Shown here: piece by piece, positions 36,340 to 48,198 of the stretch
Layout of the letters: each line of letters begins with the position of its first letter
Numbering within the stretch: the first letter of the stretch is position 1
Origin: Mucidula mucida
Lineage: Eukaryota; Basidiomycota; Agaricomycetes; Agaricales; Physalacriaceae
DNA length: 64,000 nt
NCBI GenBank assembly: GCA_015501055.1
Contig: JADNYV010000014.1
Span: 124,001 to 188,000, forward strand
Direction: 5' to 3'
The notes under the pieces: generated by a model
What the model saw: the letters and a program-made list of their open reading frames with translations, nothing else
What the model was told of the DNA's origin: nothing
Databases searched by the model: none
Translations under genes and position numbers: made by a program

Positions 36340-38813
36340 TCATTCCGACGTTTCCTCGACCTCTGTCCCCTTGATCCACATCCCTCCCTGTTGATCTGCG
36401 TGAGCCAGCATCGTGTGAGCCCCTCCAAAAATCACTCACTACACTATACAGGATGAGATTGGCCTTTGGCCAGAACTTCTCGATACCCTTCCGGCCAGGA
36501 CATGTCGCCCACTCTTTTGGCGGCCGAGCGCTCGGCGGGAACGCATCTTCCACCAACGAGAACGAAGAAAAGTTCTGCAACAGGCGGACAAGCATGAACG
36601 AGACCTCGTTGTAAGCAAACTGCTGTCCCGGGCAAATCCGCGGTCCAGCGTTGAATGGGAGGAAGATGAACGGGTTGGGGAGGAGGTACTTTTGCAGACG
36701 CGCGTCAAGGAAGCGGTCCGGGTCGAACTCCTCGGCTGAGGAGGGGAGGGGGGGTCAGTGGAAACCTGCTGTGCGATCAAAATGCACGTACCGTCAGGAC
36801 CCCAGAGATCTGTTCTTCGGTGCATAAGGAAGACGGAGTAGGCGACACTGCATGAAAGCGGTTACAAACAAGACAAGACGATTGTGAGATATCATACCCA
36901 GTACGTTTTGGGATGTAATACGGTTTATCCGTTGGGTCATCGGCAGGGAACGTAGTCGCGTTGATGGACTCCCTTTAGTGAGCAGTAAAAAAGTAGCTCT
37001 GGAGGATGATAGACGGACGGACGGACCTGATATTGAAGGGCCTGATGACCTGTCAGTGGACTGAACAATCTAGAATAAGAAAGGACTCACACAAGCGGGT
37101 ATAGTCTGAGTGTTTCTAAGATACAGTTAACATACTGGCGGTCGATAAATCAGATGGACCGACCGTTGATGACAGCGCGAAGGAACTTCATGTCCTTAAT
37201 ATCCGCAAACGTGGGCTGACGCTCTGGTCCGACCTTGTCGAGAATTTCTTCACGAAGACGCGCCATGGTTGCGGGATACATGGAGAGGAAGTAGATCACC
37301 AACGTCAAAGCCATGCCCGATGTATCACGACCAGCTACACGCTTACATTGAATCAATCGAACGTGTTCCAGTTATTGAGGCGCGTACCAAGCAAAATGTT
37401 CAACCTTGGAAAAATGGAATCAACAACACTCGCTTGCAGTCGCATATGTAGTAGACCTACGTTTCATCCCGAATCACTTTTGGATCTGAGATCATATTCA
37501 GCTGCACGTTGGACTCTCTTGAGGTAGTATTGACTTACCAGAGGTCACCTTCACCAAGTGGTCGAGCAAAGTATCATCATCATCAATTTCCTGCGCTTTC
37601 GTCATGTCAAGGTTCTTCTTTTCCAAGGCAGAAGCGATGATAGGTTCAATGAAGTTCCCAATGACCTTCATTGGTTCGGCCGTACGATCTCCCCGAATCT
37701 CATCGAGCGGCCAGATCCAACCTTTGCGCTGACGATCAATGAGGACATTTTGCGCCTGCAAAAGTGCTTGAGTAAAAGCGTTATCGGCCTGGGTCTCCTG
37801 AGAGTGACCACGATACACGTTATGAGGGTAAGGCAAAGGGACCGCCAAACTATTGACGCAAGTGCCGAATAAGAACTGAGTTGCAGAGTCGACTGTGAAC
37901 CTCAGGATGAGATCCTGGTCAGCAGGTTAGGTGGGTGTAATTGAGTTGAAAGGGGAAGAAAAGGACCTGAAAGTCAATGGCGTGTCCTGCGCGGAAACGT
38001 TCTTTCATGAGAGAAATGGCAATGTCGGCGTGATGATTGAAGAGCTCGAAATGTGTGATCCTGTCGCGTGAAAAGAACGGGCGCGTCATGGAGCGGTGAA
38101 ATCTAAAATGGAACAAATCAACTGATGGCTTCAACTGGGAGCATAAAGCGCGTACTTCCACATGTCGCCTAGAAGACGAAGATCAGATATCTGCTAATTT
38201 GAAACAGCGAAACGGTACCATCGCTATTAAACACGCCTTGACCCAGCACGGATTCCCACGACTTCTGAAAAGCCGGTCCTACATACCACTGTTCTCTGAG
38301 ATCCAAGGCAAACAACACGATCACAGCTTACCCTTCTCAAAATTGGCAAAATCCGTAGCCAACATAAGGTGGATATGCTGGGGCGACGTTGTCACGAACA
38401 AGTTCGTCCATAAGACGTGCATGTCGATTAACGAGCCCAGCGCGCGCACCTGGTCAACCATGTAATCGCCTATCAATTACCCTTCTTCAGTGTGAATCAC
38501 GAACAGTGCTTGAGATCTCACCCATGTAACCCTCATCCCACGTCTTGAGCATTATTTTCAGAACATCCCAGTTTCCCCACTGCGCCCCAAGGACGCGCGG
38601 CGGCAACTGAGCACCCGCCCTGAAAGCGGCACGTCTCCACATGAAATCATCGCGCAATACGCGTAAGACGACGAGCACAGGGGTCGCAGCAAGTATCGCG
38701 ACGACGCTGACTAGCAAAGGCACGCCGAGCAGTGTGGCACCGAAAAGAAGGGCGGCAACGGTGATCAACGCGGGAAGCAGGAATTTGACCCCAGGGGTTA
38801 GGGTTAGCTTCAT
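36340..38813 (-). CDS. Cytochrome P450, CYP63-like monooxygenase
   Basis: Membrane-anchored haem monooxygenase. The start ATG is at 38813, followed by an unusually hydrophobic N-terminus with two possible membrane helices (about residues 10-50). Motifs: I-helix [16 protein letters not shown]-helix ETLRLYP (ExxR), PERF-like [13 protein letters not shown], and haem loop [18 protein letters not shown] with the Cys ligand. Roughly ten introns (about 45-70 nt) fit in phase, and the last exon ends [12 protein letters not shown] at 36340. Overall order and the long [14 protein letters not shown] region resemble the basidiomycete CYP63 group, which oxidises alkanes, fatty acids and xenobiotics. No frame break. 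It could serve the nearby prenyltransferase, but the exchanger gene lies between. Confidence 0.85.
38794..38807. repeat. Two telomere-like TTAGGG units
   Basis: GGGGTTAGGGTTAG overlaps codons 2-7 of the P450. Two units only, so it may be chance. Confidence 0.3.
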
Positions 38814-39205
38814 GTTGGATAATCGACAGCTACTCGTTGGTGAATAGCCATTTCGAGCTTAAGTACTTGTGTTACGGAACACAAACCGACGAATGGTCAT
38901 TTCCGTATTTATCCGTGCTCAAGCGGGACCCGACGTCCAAATCTATCGTGCCTGCGCGTTATCCTCATTACATGAGACCCATATATGGGACTGCAGCCGC
39001 GGTCTCCCGTTATGATTTAAAAGGCGGGGAGAGGGGAGAGAGGGTCTCAAGCTCAACTGAAGGCAAGTGTGATTGGGACTGAAAAGGTGAGGTGCGTTAT
39101 CTACAAAGACACACTAATAGCACCGAAAGAAGTACAAGTACAGTATGTACTATGGTAGAACAAAAATGACGGTGTCACATTGACTGGCAGAGAAGGACAG
39201 CGAGA

Positions 39206-41126
39206 TCAAGTACAAAGCAAAGGTGCTCCTTGGATCATCCGAACCGTCTCGGGAAAATTCCAGAAAGACAACGCGATAATGAGGTACACGGCTAAAGACA
39301 AAGTTAGCGACATGACTCTTTCGCAATCGAGCGAGCAAGTACGAACCAACCAACGCCACACCACTCATGTAATGGGACTTGCCATCCTCAATGGAAAATT
39401 TGACAAGGATGACGGACAGAAAGAGAACCTGACACTCCATGAGTACTCGAATCCCCAGGAGAATACGCGAGCAGCTCACTAGTGTCTCAAGGGGGTCAAA
39501 CAACAGCGTCAGAGGCTTACCCATTCCCCACGCCACCAAGACCAGCAGAGGAATAACGAACAACGCGATCTGAATGCAACTGCCAACCGCCACACTCATC
39601 GCCAAATCAAATTTGCCTTTCGTGGCAACAACGACAGCAGTGGTATGCTCAGCTGCGTTGGAAATGACCGGAATAACAATCAGTGTCACCCACTCCTTTG
39701 ACACAGATTCATGAGATTCGACGAAACCGTTGAGGGAGTCGACGAGGAACTCAGCAGTAAGATAGGCAAAAGCCGTGACTGCTCCGAGAAGAACCAGCGC
39801 AGACATGGTGTTCATCTTGACGTGCTCCGGTTCGTCTTCACTGGAGATGGTAGCCGTAGCCGGTAGAGGCAAACATTCGGAGTCCTTCAAGTACGTGTTG
39901 AATGTCGTAGTGGAAGCCGACAATCTGGTATCCAGGAATAGATGGCTATGCGAGTAGAACTGGAAGAAGAGCTAATAGAACAAATCAGAAATTGGTTCTT
40001 GGGGATCATAGAGAAGATCTCACGTAGACGACGTAGCTGGATGGGGCGATCAGTTACAATGTAAGGTGCTAGAACTACGAAACTTACATGCCAATCAATA
40101 TGACTGCACTACCTCGACTTAGTTGCAACAAGACGGTTAATTCTTCTCCAGGTTTGAGGCGGTCTCCGAGATACTCGTGCTAATTAGTACATTGTTAGTG
40201 AAAAAAATCTGAGAGGATGGATGCGATCTTACTAGGGCGGAGGGTACAATTAGTGAAATGACAGCTACAATCATCAAAGACGAGTTCAACTGAGCGACCA
40301 TAGGTTGGAACTCTTGCGATGGGAAACGATAACCACCAACTACATGACTGTGAGAATCACATGCAAGGCGATGTCGGAGGGCACTTACCGACGAAAGCCA
40401 TACCGAGGACGAGAAGAAGATTGCTGAGTAGGCCACCCAACAAGGAGCTTTGCACTAGTTCAAGTTCGCACTAGGGAAACGTAAGACACGTAAGAAACGA
40501 ACGGATGGCGCAATATGTATCACCTTGCTAAGCGCTATTCCAGCAATAATCATCTCCACAATATTACCCAACGTCGCGTTCAGCAGACCCCCGACACTCA
40601 TACTCGTCTTGAGCGCAATCTGCTCTGTACCGAACCCAAGTAGCGCCGCAAGCGGGATGATTCCCAAGGCCGAGAAAACGAAGACCAGGGTATCGGACTG
40701 GTGCGTATAATGGAGCGCCCATGACACGGGAATGAAGAGCAGGCAGAGGTTCAGTGGCGTGTAAGTTGCAGCCGCCTTGAATGACGCGATAAAGGTGGGA
40801 TCCGGGCCTAGAGGGCGGACAGGCGTGAACAATACGCGAATGCGCTGTTTGATAATGATCCATTTCGACTCCACAGCAGTAGGAGCGGGCTGCTGAGTTA
40901 CAGAGCTCGATGTCTGAGTCGCTTGCGACTCTGTACTATCTCTCGGAGAGATAAGAATATTGTTTACATCCACCATCGTTTGCCTCGTCGTCACTTGAGA
41001 TATGTGTTGCAAGAAGCCACTACTACTAGGGGGCTCGTCGTCGTCGTCAGAGACGCCTGTGGCAAGTGCTGGCTGCGGCAGAACATGGTTTGAAACATTC
41101 TGGGAGGGGGCGCTAGGTTCTGTCAT
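39206..41126 (-). CDS. Vacuolar Ca2+/H+ exchanger (CAX/VCX1 family)
   Basis: Moves cytosolic Ca2+ into the vacuole in exchange for H+. The start ATG 41126 opens an acidic, Ser-rich cytosolic N-terminus of about 110 residues. Eleven or so membrane helices follow. The two alpha-repeat signatures are present: GGLLNATLGNIVEMIIAG and VIPVISNAAEHTTAVVVATK, with the conserved Asn and Glu. After the gene's middle loop (CLPLPATATISSEDEPEHV) the second half ends with YLIIALSFWNF and a short tail, stop at 39206. Short introns at the joints I checked fit in phase. A TATA-like element lies about 60 bases upstream. No frame break seen. Confidence 0.9.
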
Positions 41127-41186
41127 TCACGAGGGCGAGGAACAGGTGGGAACGAAAACGTGGTCTACTGAAGAACATGCCGCGCT

Positions 41187-41192
41187 TATATA
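41187..41192 (-). promoter_or_regulatory. TATA-like element of the Ca2+/H+ exchanger gene
   Basis: TATATA about 61-66 bases upstream of the ATG at 41126. Confidence 0.4.
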
Positions 41193-41918
41193 TGATGCAC
41201 AGCCCTGGTCTTGGCATTGCAAATGGTTTGGCCCCGGGTGACAAAAGTCTTGAAGTGGATCTGATTCAACAAGCTTCGAGGACCATGATTTTTCAGTAAC
41301 GGCGCTGCCAAAGAGATTGACTCATCGATCGCCGGTAATCTCGAGATGTAATGGGGAGGCAGAGAAAAATATACTGAGGTGCAATGAATGCTCGCTCAGG
41401 ATTCGGGTCTGACAAAACGACGAGTCTCGGTGCGCGCGTAAATGAGCTGACACGGAGAATCGAAAATAAAACGTTATGATTGATCAGGAAATGAACACTC
41501 AAACGCCGTTGCGGGGAAGACTCCCCAACCACGATGCAATAGGAGTAAAAATGAGAGGGATGTGCTTACAGACGTAGGCTATCCAGAACGAAGGCATGCT
41601 GTAGTAGGACTCTTAAGACCTTGCTGAATGATCGCATTCAAAAGTGTCGTTAGAGGGACTGATCGTGAGTTCATGGTGACTGCATCACCGAAAACCGTCT
41701 CTTTGAGGAGAGTCCGCGTTGGCATCAGCAATGACTTAGCGATGAGAGCTTGTCGGAAGTAGTGACCATCAAAGAGGCGGGGCGGCGATAGACATCAACG
41801 ACTGTTGTCATGCACGAGCACTGGAGGGATATATAATGAGGGCTTCAGCACTAGCGGAGTCGATCTAATCACCTCTTGGTGCTGCAGTGCGGTAACCAAA
41901 ATCTTCTGTCGCTGGGCG

Positions 41919-42462
41919 ATGACTGTCATTCCTTCTTCCAGTCTACTCTTCATCGGTCTTACACTCCCTGTGGTACTAGCAGACGAGTGCGTAAGAAACG
42001 ACGAAAAGAAATGCGACACGCATATGACAGTCGCAGTCGGCGTCGCCATCGGCATTTCTTCGCGTGCGTCTCTTTGTTTCACCAGGTTGGATGTCTTGAA
42101 TGACTGTTGAACCAGTGGTGGTCATTCTGCTTCTTGCATCTGCAATCTACGTCATTAGACGGAGAAAACAAGCAGAGCAAAGCAATGTCACCTTCGACAT
42201 TGAACCCAGCCAGATTGCTGGACCGCCGCCCTCTGTGCCTCAGATAACGCCGAAGACGACACCGAAGCTGCCAGCTACGACATATAACCCAGCGTACGAC
42301 CCTACTATCCCAGGGAAAAGCGAGCGAATCCGAGCCAACTTGAGCAACAGCAAGTTGTCGCCGTCATCATCGTTGGATTCAACGAGCTACGTTTCGTCAA
42401 AGACAAAGTATCCGTTCATAGGCTACTCTTCCAAGGTAGTCGTTGAGAACGAAACGATATAA
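41919..42462 (+). CDS. Small type-I membrane protein with signal peptide, function unknown
   Basis: Spliced protein of about 160 residues. The signal peptide MTVIPSSSLLFIGLTLPVVLA is followed by a tiny ectodomain DECVRNDEKKCDTH with two Cys, one membrane helix (VAVGVAIGISSLVVILLLAS), a basic stop-transfer RRRKQ, and a cytosolic tail of about 100 residues rich in Pro, Ser and Thr. The intron (about 42068-42114, GTGCGT...ACCAG) joins GISS to LVVILL in phase. Such minimal-ectodomain proteins are common in Agaricomycetes, but I know no function. It lies between the exchanger and the alcohol dehydrogenase. Confidence 0.65.
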
Positions 42463-43863
42463 ATTAGAGTCTGATTCATATCCCAAGAATCCGCCGCCAG
42501 TGACACCAGATGGCAAATTCTGACGTCGTTCGACCTACACATACTGATAGTATCAATATAATGGATTAATGTATATTCTGGACATAGCCGCGTCAAGCTG
42601 AGAAAATATTAGAAGCTTACAGGGCATCAATACATTGTGGCTCCCGGAGAGTACAGTCCAGCTTCCTGCAGTGTGATCATGGAAGTTAGAGTGTAAGGGC
42701 GGTGAATGCCATTTTGGGACTTGCAAACATTGACGTGGTCCGTGCGCACCATCAGCGGTATAAATCTCCCTCCCCAAGATAGGAACAACTCATACTTACC
42801 TTGATGGCACAAGTTCCTTCACGTCCCGAATTTGTGGGCCGTGGAGATCCTTCATAGCACGGCGACCCTGTCCATACAGAGGGTGTCTGCGGCTTGTATA
42901 GGCTTCGGCTTATGCACCGTCTCAATATTTTCCTGTCCCGCTTTGGCCACTCTGGCTGGGTGGGCCTCCTTTTTTTTGGTCGGTTCGTTGTCCTAACCCT
43001 AACCCTATTACACTACTGTGGCGCAGTTATTATACTTAGACTCGCATCAGACCAGACTTTGAGTCGGCTACCTTTTCCGCTTAGTCTACTATGTTGATGG
43101 TCCTAATGTCAATAGCTTACTATCATAATGTCATGAACCTCTATCAAATGGTCTAGATTTTCGCAAGCTCTTTTGCAATGACGTCAAGACCGAGAACATA
43201 GAGTCTACCGAATGAGTCTTGCACTCTCCATGTTCAATTTCTTGGAACCTCCGAAGTGACCATTGCGTGCGCAGGTCATCATATTCACAGCTACAGTAAT
43301 GGTATTCAGGCACTGATGAAGCCCGAAACTGCGTCGAATGCTGGTATTTATGGCGCCCGAGGTTTGATTAGAGAGATGTGATGTAAAAGCATTCATTGCA
43401 TACCAAATTGCTTAATGGTTGCATATGAATCCTTTATCGGAGAGCAGACAAATTCGACTACGAGGCTACGCGCGTACAGCAACACTCTTTCGTGAAGTTC
43501 ATGCTGATTCTAATCTGGAATCTTGGTCAACCGGTAACATGTTGAACCGAATCTCGGGACAACTTTACTTCGAGCGCCACACGCGTCTTGGTGATCGTTC
43601 GATTATGCTCTTCCATTGCTTTATCGTTTTTTTCGGCAGTGTTTTTGGTATCGATTGCCTGTTGAGAGACTTGAAGGAGCTCACTTCTTGTAGAATGAGT
43701 CACTATTAACTCCATTGAAGCCCAGTTAAAGCCTACAGATGGGGCAGAGAAGAACAGTGCTTACAAAGGATCTGACCGAGCCTCGAGGTTATTGATTTGC
43801 CGAATGGCATTGGAAGAGTATAAAGGCTGAACATTTTTTGTGGCACTCAAGAACGACGCAACA
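42463..43863. other. Intergenic region with ADH promoter
   Basis: No supported gene. TATAAAG at 43819-43825 is about 40 bases before the dehydrogenase ATG and suits a TATA box. CCCTAACCCTAACCCTA-like units lie at 42992-43005. A spliced minus-strand frame near 42645-42880 is noted under rejected items. Confidence 0.4.
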
Positions 43864-45027
43864 ATGCCTTACTCAGGAAAGACCTTCAAAGGCACAAGCT
43901 CTGGACAAATTGTTGAGGGGACATTCCAACGAGACTCCCTGCGTGACGGCGAGGTGCTCGTGAGGATATCGCACAGTGGCTTGTGTGGCACGGATCTGCA
44001 CGCGTTACCCACCGGCTGTGTGTTGGGACACGAGGGTATGCCCCCTCGTACCCACCATTTCGTTTAGATCTTGATTTTGATCAGGTGCTGGATATGTCGA
44101 GGAAGTCGGGCCATCTTGCAAAACAGATTGGAAAGTGGGCGAAAGAGTAGGCTGGGGCTACATTCACACCACCTGTGGCAAATGCCGACAGTGTTTGACT
44201 GGGAAGGAGGAATACTGTCCGAACAAGCATGAATTCTTCACGCACGACCACGATCAAGGGTCCCTAGGAGAGATTGCAGTACGCAAGGAAGATTGGCTCT
44301 TTAGGATCCCTGATGGCTTGAGCAACGAAAATGCCGCGCCTCTGATGTGTGCGCGTAATCTCTGTCACCTCGATGTTGATGTACTGATTAGTTGCCACAG
44401 GCGGTGGTGCTACCGTTTTCACCCCGCTCATAGAATACGTCAAGCCTACGGATCGCATCGGTATTGTTGGCATTGGGGGGCTCGGGCATCTCAGCATACA
44501 GTTCGCTTCTAAGATGGGGTGCGACATCGTCGTATTCTCCGGGACAGAATCCAAGCGCCAGGAGGCAATGACAATGGGCGCCAATGAATTTTACGCGACT
44601 AAGGGGGTGGAGGACTTCAACACCCTCGGGCTTCCTCAGCCTCTCGACAAGCTGATTGTTACTACGGCCACTTTGCCGGACTGGGACAACTATTTCAAGC
44701 TTCTGTCTGTCAATTGCACCATCATACCTCTCACTGTTGCGCTGGGAGTGAAGATGTCATTCCCTTACAGCGCTATGACGCTCCGCGGGTACACTATTGT
44801 TGGGTCGATTTTAGCTGGCAGAAGCATGCAGTGAGTTCATTTCCACGGCGATGATTATACCGTACTGACCTTCTTTTAGTGAGGCCATGCTGGCGTTTGC
44901 CGCAAGAAACCACGTTACTCCCATTATCGAGAAATTCCCGTTAACAAAGGTGGGCGTTGATGAGGCTGTAGAAAGACTGCAATCGGGCAGAATGCGTTAC
45001 CGAGGAGTTCTCACGAACGAGGAGTAA
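43864..45027 (+). CDS. Zinc-dependent alcohol dehydrogenase (MDR superfamily)
   Basis: Oxidises or reduces an alcohol/aldehyde with NAD(P). The start ATG 43864 gives MPYSGKTFKGTSSGQIVEG. Motifs: catalytic zinc SGLCGTDLHA and GHEGAGYVEEVG, structural zinc lobe CGKCRQCLTGKEEYC, Rossmann GIVGIGGLGHLSIQFASKMG. Introns near 44036-44084 and 44350-44400 and one near 44830-44880 fit, and the tail ends RYRGVLTNEE with the stop at 45025-45027. About 335 residues. It resembles the fungal secondary-alcohol/cinnamyl-type dehydrogenases; the substrate is open. The 3' end faces a minus-strand gene. No frame break. It could supply a tailoring step for the prenyltransferase 1.5 kb away. Confidence 0.85.
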
Positions 45028-45169
45028 TGTAGAAGATTGGATACTTATTAAAAAATAGACGACACTGTGGACCTTTAGGCAAAAAAATTCCTGCTTTTCT
45101 GTAATGAACTCCAAACGCGAAACGTAGATAGCACTCGAGAAGCATAGACCAAATGTAGAGAAAGGAACT

Positions 45170-46228
45170 CTCACCTTGACCAGTCCTGGGCTGCTGCACC
45201 AGCCTAGTGTCCGAAGAAGGAGGAACCGGCTGAGCGCTCCGCTTGCTCGCCTCCAAGTAAATCATTTGGCGCGTCTCCCGCAGATGCTGCTTGTGCTGAA
45301 GAATGGCTCCTGCGTCCAGCCGGCAAGATCGAACGGGGCGCCGTGGCACAGTTCAGCTGTGCGCATCCTTCTCCCAGTCATACCAAAAAGCGTACGAGTG
45401 CTGGAAGCTTTGTATCTGCTTGACGAACGCGACGTGCTGAGAGAACTTGTTGACGTAGATCGATGTTTAGTGCGATGGGTAGGCGTTGTCGAAAGGTAGT
45501 TGACTGCGCGAACCATACATTGTCGAGAGCCTCCAAGTATTTGAGGCCGTGATGCAAGTGAGGCTGTGGTCCAATCCCCTCACGGTCGCCACATTTACCA
45601 CTATGAACATCTTCTGCTCTATACCCCCGTCAGTCTTCGGCGGCTTGAGCTCCTTGGTGACGGGGGGTTTTCGGTCGCAAGTGCAAATTCCTGCAGACGA
45701 GCCGTGGTCCATAAATGCAAATCGTAAACCATGCGGACGAAACTCCCGTTCAAATCATTGGGAATCGGAATCTCACCAGCGAATTTGTTCACCGCTATCT
45801 GGGTAGCAAGCCACGTCTCCAACGTGCCCTTGATACGGCTCCGCGATTTTACTGCCTCTGTTTCTCTTCCTCCTTCAGCTCGAGCTTGGCAGTGGCAGCT
45901 TGGCTTTTCCAAGACATAAACGGCAACCCGTCTGTCCGGATGCGCCATTTCGTCCAACTTGTCCTTCGTACAGTTGTAAAGTGAGCGCAGTTACTTATTG
46001 ACGCGGGCGTGGTGGCATAGTGTCGTCGCCTCGATGATTCACAGTTGGGCGGCCCCGCTGTTGAATTTGTTCAACATTGTTGCACGCTGGCCGTGCCATC
46101 TGAATGTCGAAATCGAACGTGTCCGGAATCGGAGCCGGTATTCTGCGTTTGAAACACATGGAATCAATGCGACAAGTAGTTTTCTGCTGTTCAGACCAAC
46201 ACATTGAATGCGTATCAAAGCTGCTCAT
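45170..46228 (-). CDS. Unidentified gene, several protein-like blocks in shifting frames
   Basis: I do not recognise this gene. Protein-like blocks occur in one order on the minus strand: MSSFDTHSMCW at 46228, IPAPIPDTFDFDIQMARP, HPDRRVAVYVLEKP, GTLETWLATQIAVNKFAGEI, FVRMVYDLHLWTTARLQEFA, VTKELKPPKTDGGIEQKMFI, HHGLKYLEALDNVWFAQ, HVAFVKQIQSFQHSYAFWYD and HKQHLRETRQMIYLEASKRS. They lie in different frames. Some changes could be introns, but others resemble the single-base breaks seen elsewhere. Composition is that of a soluble, helical protein. Ends are uncertain. Confidence 0.4.
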
Positions 46229-46572
46229 ACGACTTCAAACGGTTCTTCAAGTGAATATCTCAATAGGTGCATTCGATTCATCACATTAAATAATTCGTAC
46301 ATACGAGTTTACACGCAGTCATACAGTTTTACAAAAGACCTGGACGTATGCGAGCGGAGCAAGCCCGTTGCTATCTCGTCCACTCCAGATTCGTAGTTCC
46401 GGGCTACCGAGCTTAGCGCCATACCTCAGTCGACAAGTAGCTGGTCAATTCCCATCCAAATTTCTTCGCTCCAATCGATATATGAGTATGGATGCCACTA
46501 GCCGCGTTCAACTTGCGATGATTGCTGTAGAGAGACATAAGCACTCCGTCTCGTCATCCATTGGAACACATA

Positions 46573-48198
46573 CTATGCTTTGCCAATTTCCCGAGCAACC
46601 CATCCCTGTCCATGCTCTCCTACTTCGGGACCTTCAACCCCAACATCGTCGTAGAACTTCTCGATAGCGTTGCAAACGAAGAGATCATTAGGGCAGTAAG
46701 TGCTACAGATTGTAGTCAGTTTCGCGGGCCCTCCTCGAACTGATGACGACTGACCGAACGGGAACATAGATTTTGGGATTCACGACACTCTCCCCAGCGA
46801 TGAGTTCATAATAGAATAAGAGCCCGCCGTCAGGTTGTCGAGGCTGATCGTCTTCCTTCGGTTCGATGCGATCTGGGTTAAGAGTAGGGACAACATCAAC
46901 ATTAATAGTGGAGGTGGCATCGGGGAACATGTGATTCCATAGAATCTCGAGTTTCTGGACGACTCGATCGATGTTGGGGCCGTCAAGAGCACCGCCCAGA
47001 GTGAACGACCGTTTGGCATCCGCCCAAGAGGTACCCGTCATGGTATGGCAGTAAATCTAACGAATCATCAGCGGCGATGCGAATGAATATTTCTATTTGT
47101 ACCTTCAACCGGTTGGTATCTGGTTCGATACAGTCAAGTGCCAACATTCCCACCAAAGGACGACGGCTCTCTTCAAGATTGTCGAAGTACGAACGCAGCG
47201 TCTCAAATGGCTTGATCAACGTTGGGTGAAGGTGTGGGAGTAGCTTCCCCAAAGACTTGAAATCGGGAGCATCGACGTTCGGTTCTTGAGAGGTGATCCT
47301 CAATTGTCCGGACGGCGGGCAGAAAGCAGTGTTATAATACACCTTCAGGGTCAGGGTTCCAGATGATTTGAAGTCAAACCCTGATATGTCCTTCAGCATA
47401 AACATAATCGGCTAGGACATTTCAACACACCAACGAAGAAACGACTCCCAGTTGGAATCTCATCTCCTTCGTCGTCGGGAAACAGGAAGTTCTCAGTCTC
47501 CTTGCGCCACTTCATGCCCTGATCAGGACAAGAAACGACACCCAGTCCACCCTCGAGAGAGGTCAGATAGTCTAGTATTAGAGCTCCCTTAAGCGGAATG
47601 CCAGTTTCCGGATGCCTACATTGATGGTGAGTCTTTGACCAATAATGATTGCAAGAAACATACAGAGGTTCAATAGCAAAGCGAAGCTGCCGAGTGGCTT
47701 CGCCGCGGCGAGGTTTTGACCGATTGGGAATCACCCAGCTCAGCTCCACCGGACTGCCGTCAAAGGTTATGATAACGCCAGGACCCTTCCTTTCCGCAGG
47801 ACCCATGAATCCGAGGACTCTAGCATAGACGAAGACAAGAAAACGAGCCTGAACCTCAACGGTGAAGGCTGCAGTCTCTTGCATAGAAGCGAAAGATCTG
47901 CCCAGTAATTCCAATGGAAAGCTATACGAGCGGGCATGGGCGGTAACATCTAGACTTCAAGTTCAGCATGAGCGCATCGATCGACGAAGAACATATTCAC
48001 TTCAGTCAGAACGTCGAATACCGAGAGATTGTCAGATCCAGTCGTCCGAAGGCTTTCAGATTTTGTGTCTCGGAGAGAACCTTTACCGAGGAGAGCTACG
48101 ACAACATGGCTGACCACTTCTGGCAAGGAACTGCCCTCATGAAGAGGTGTACTGTCAGTTTCTACGCGTTGGGCTACGATGTATGGAATCAGCGGCAT
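46573..48198 (-). CDS. DMATS-type aromatic (indole) prenyltransferase
   Basis: Transfers a dimethylallyl or longer prenyl group to an aromatic acceptor such as tryptophan or an indole; soluble, metal-independent ABBA fold. Blocks: FHWNYWADLSLL, QARFLVFVYARVLGFMGP, ITFDGSPVELSWVIPNRS (the Glu binding the indole NH), RQLRFAIEPLY, DPVGML-like core with LVGMLALDCIEPDTNRLK, IYCHTMTGTSWADAKRSFTL, PNIDRVVQKLEILWNHMFP, and GGLLFYYELIAGE with NPKIYVPVR. The family order is clear. The start is placed at ATG 48198 by frame. Near 47883 the frame slips one base between ADLSLL and the next block (A missing). The 3' end is unclear after FYDDVGVEGPEVGEH, and the given stop at 46573 may be early. Such enzymes mark secondary-metabolite loci. 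Confidence 0.75.

Noticed and set aside
42645..42880. Possible spliced minus-strand gene end, with CYEGSPRPTNSGREGTCAIK then SQNGIHRPYTLTS
   Set aside because: A good donor and acceptor exist, but no start codon or upstream exon could be found and I recognise no family.
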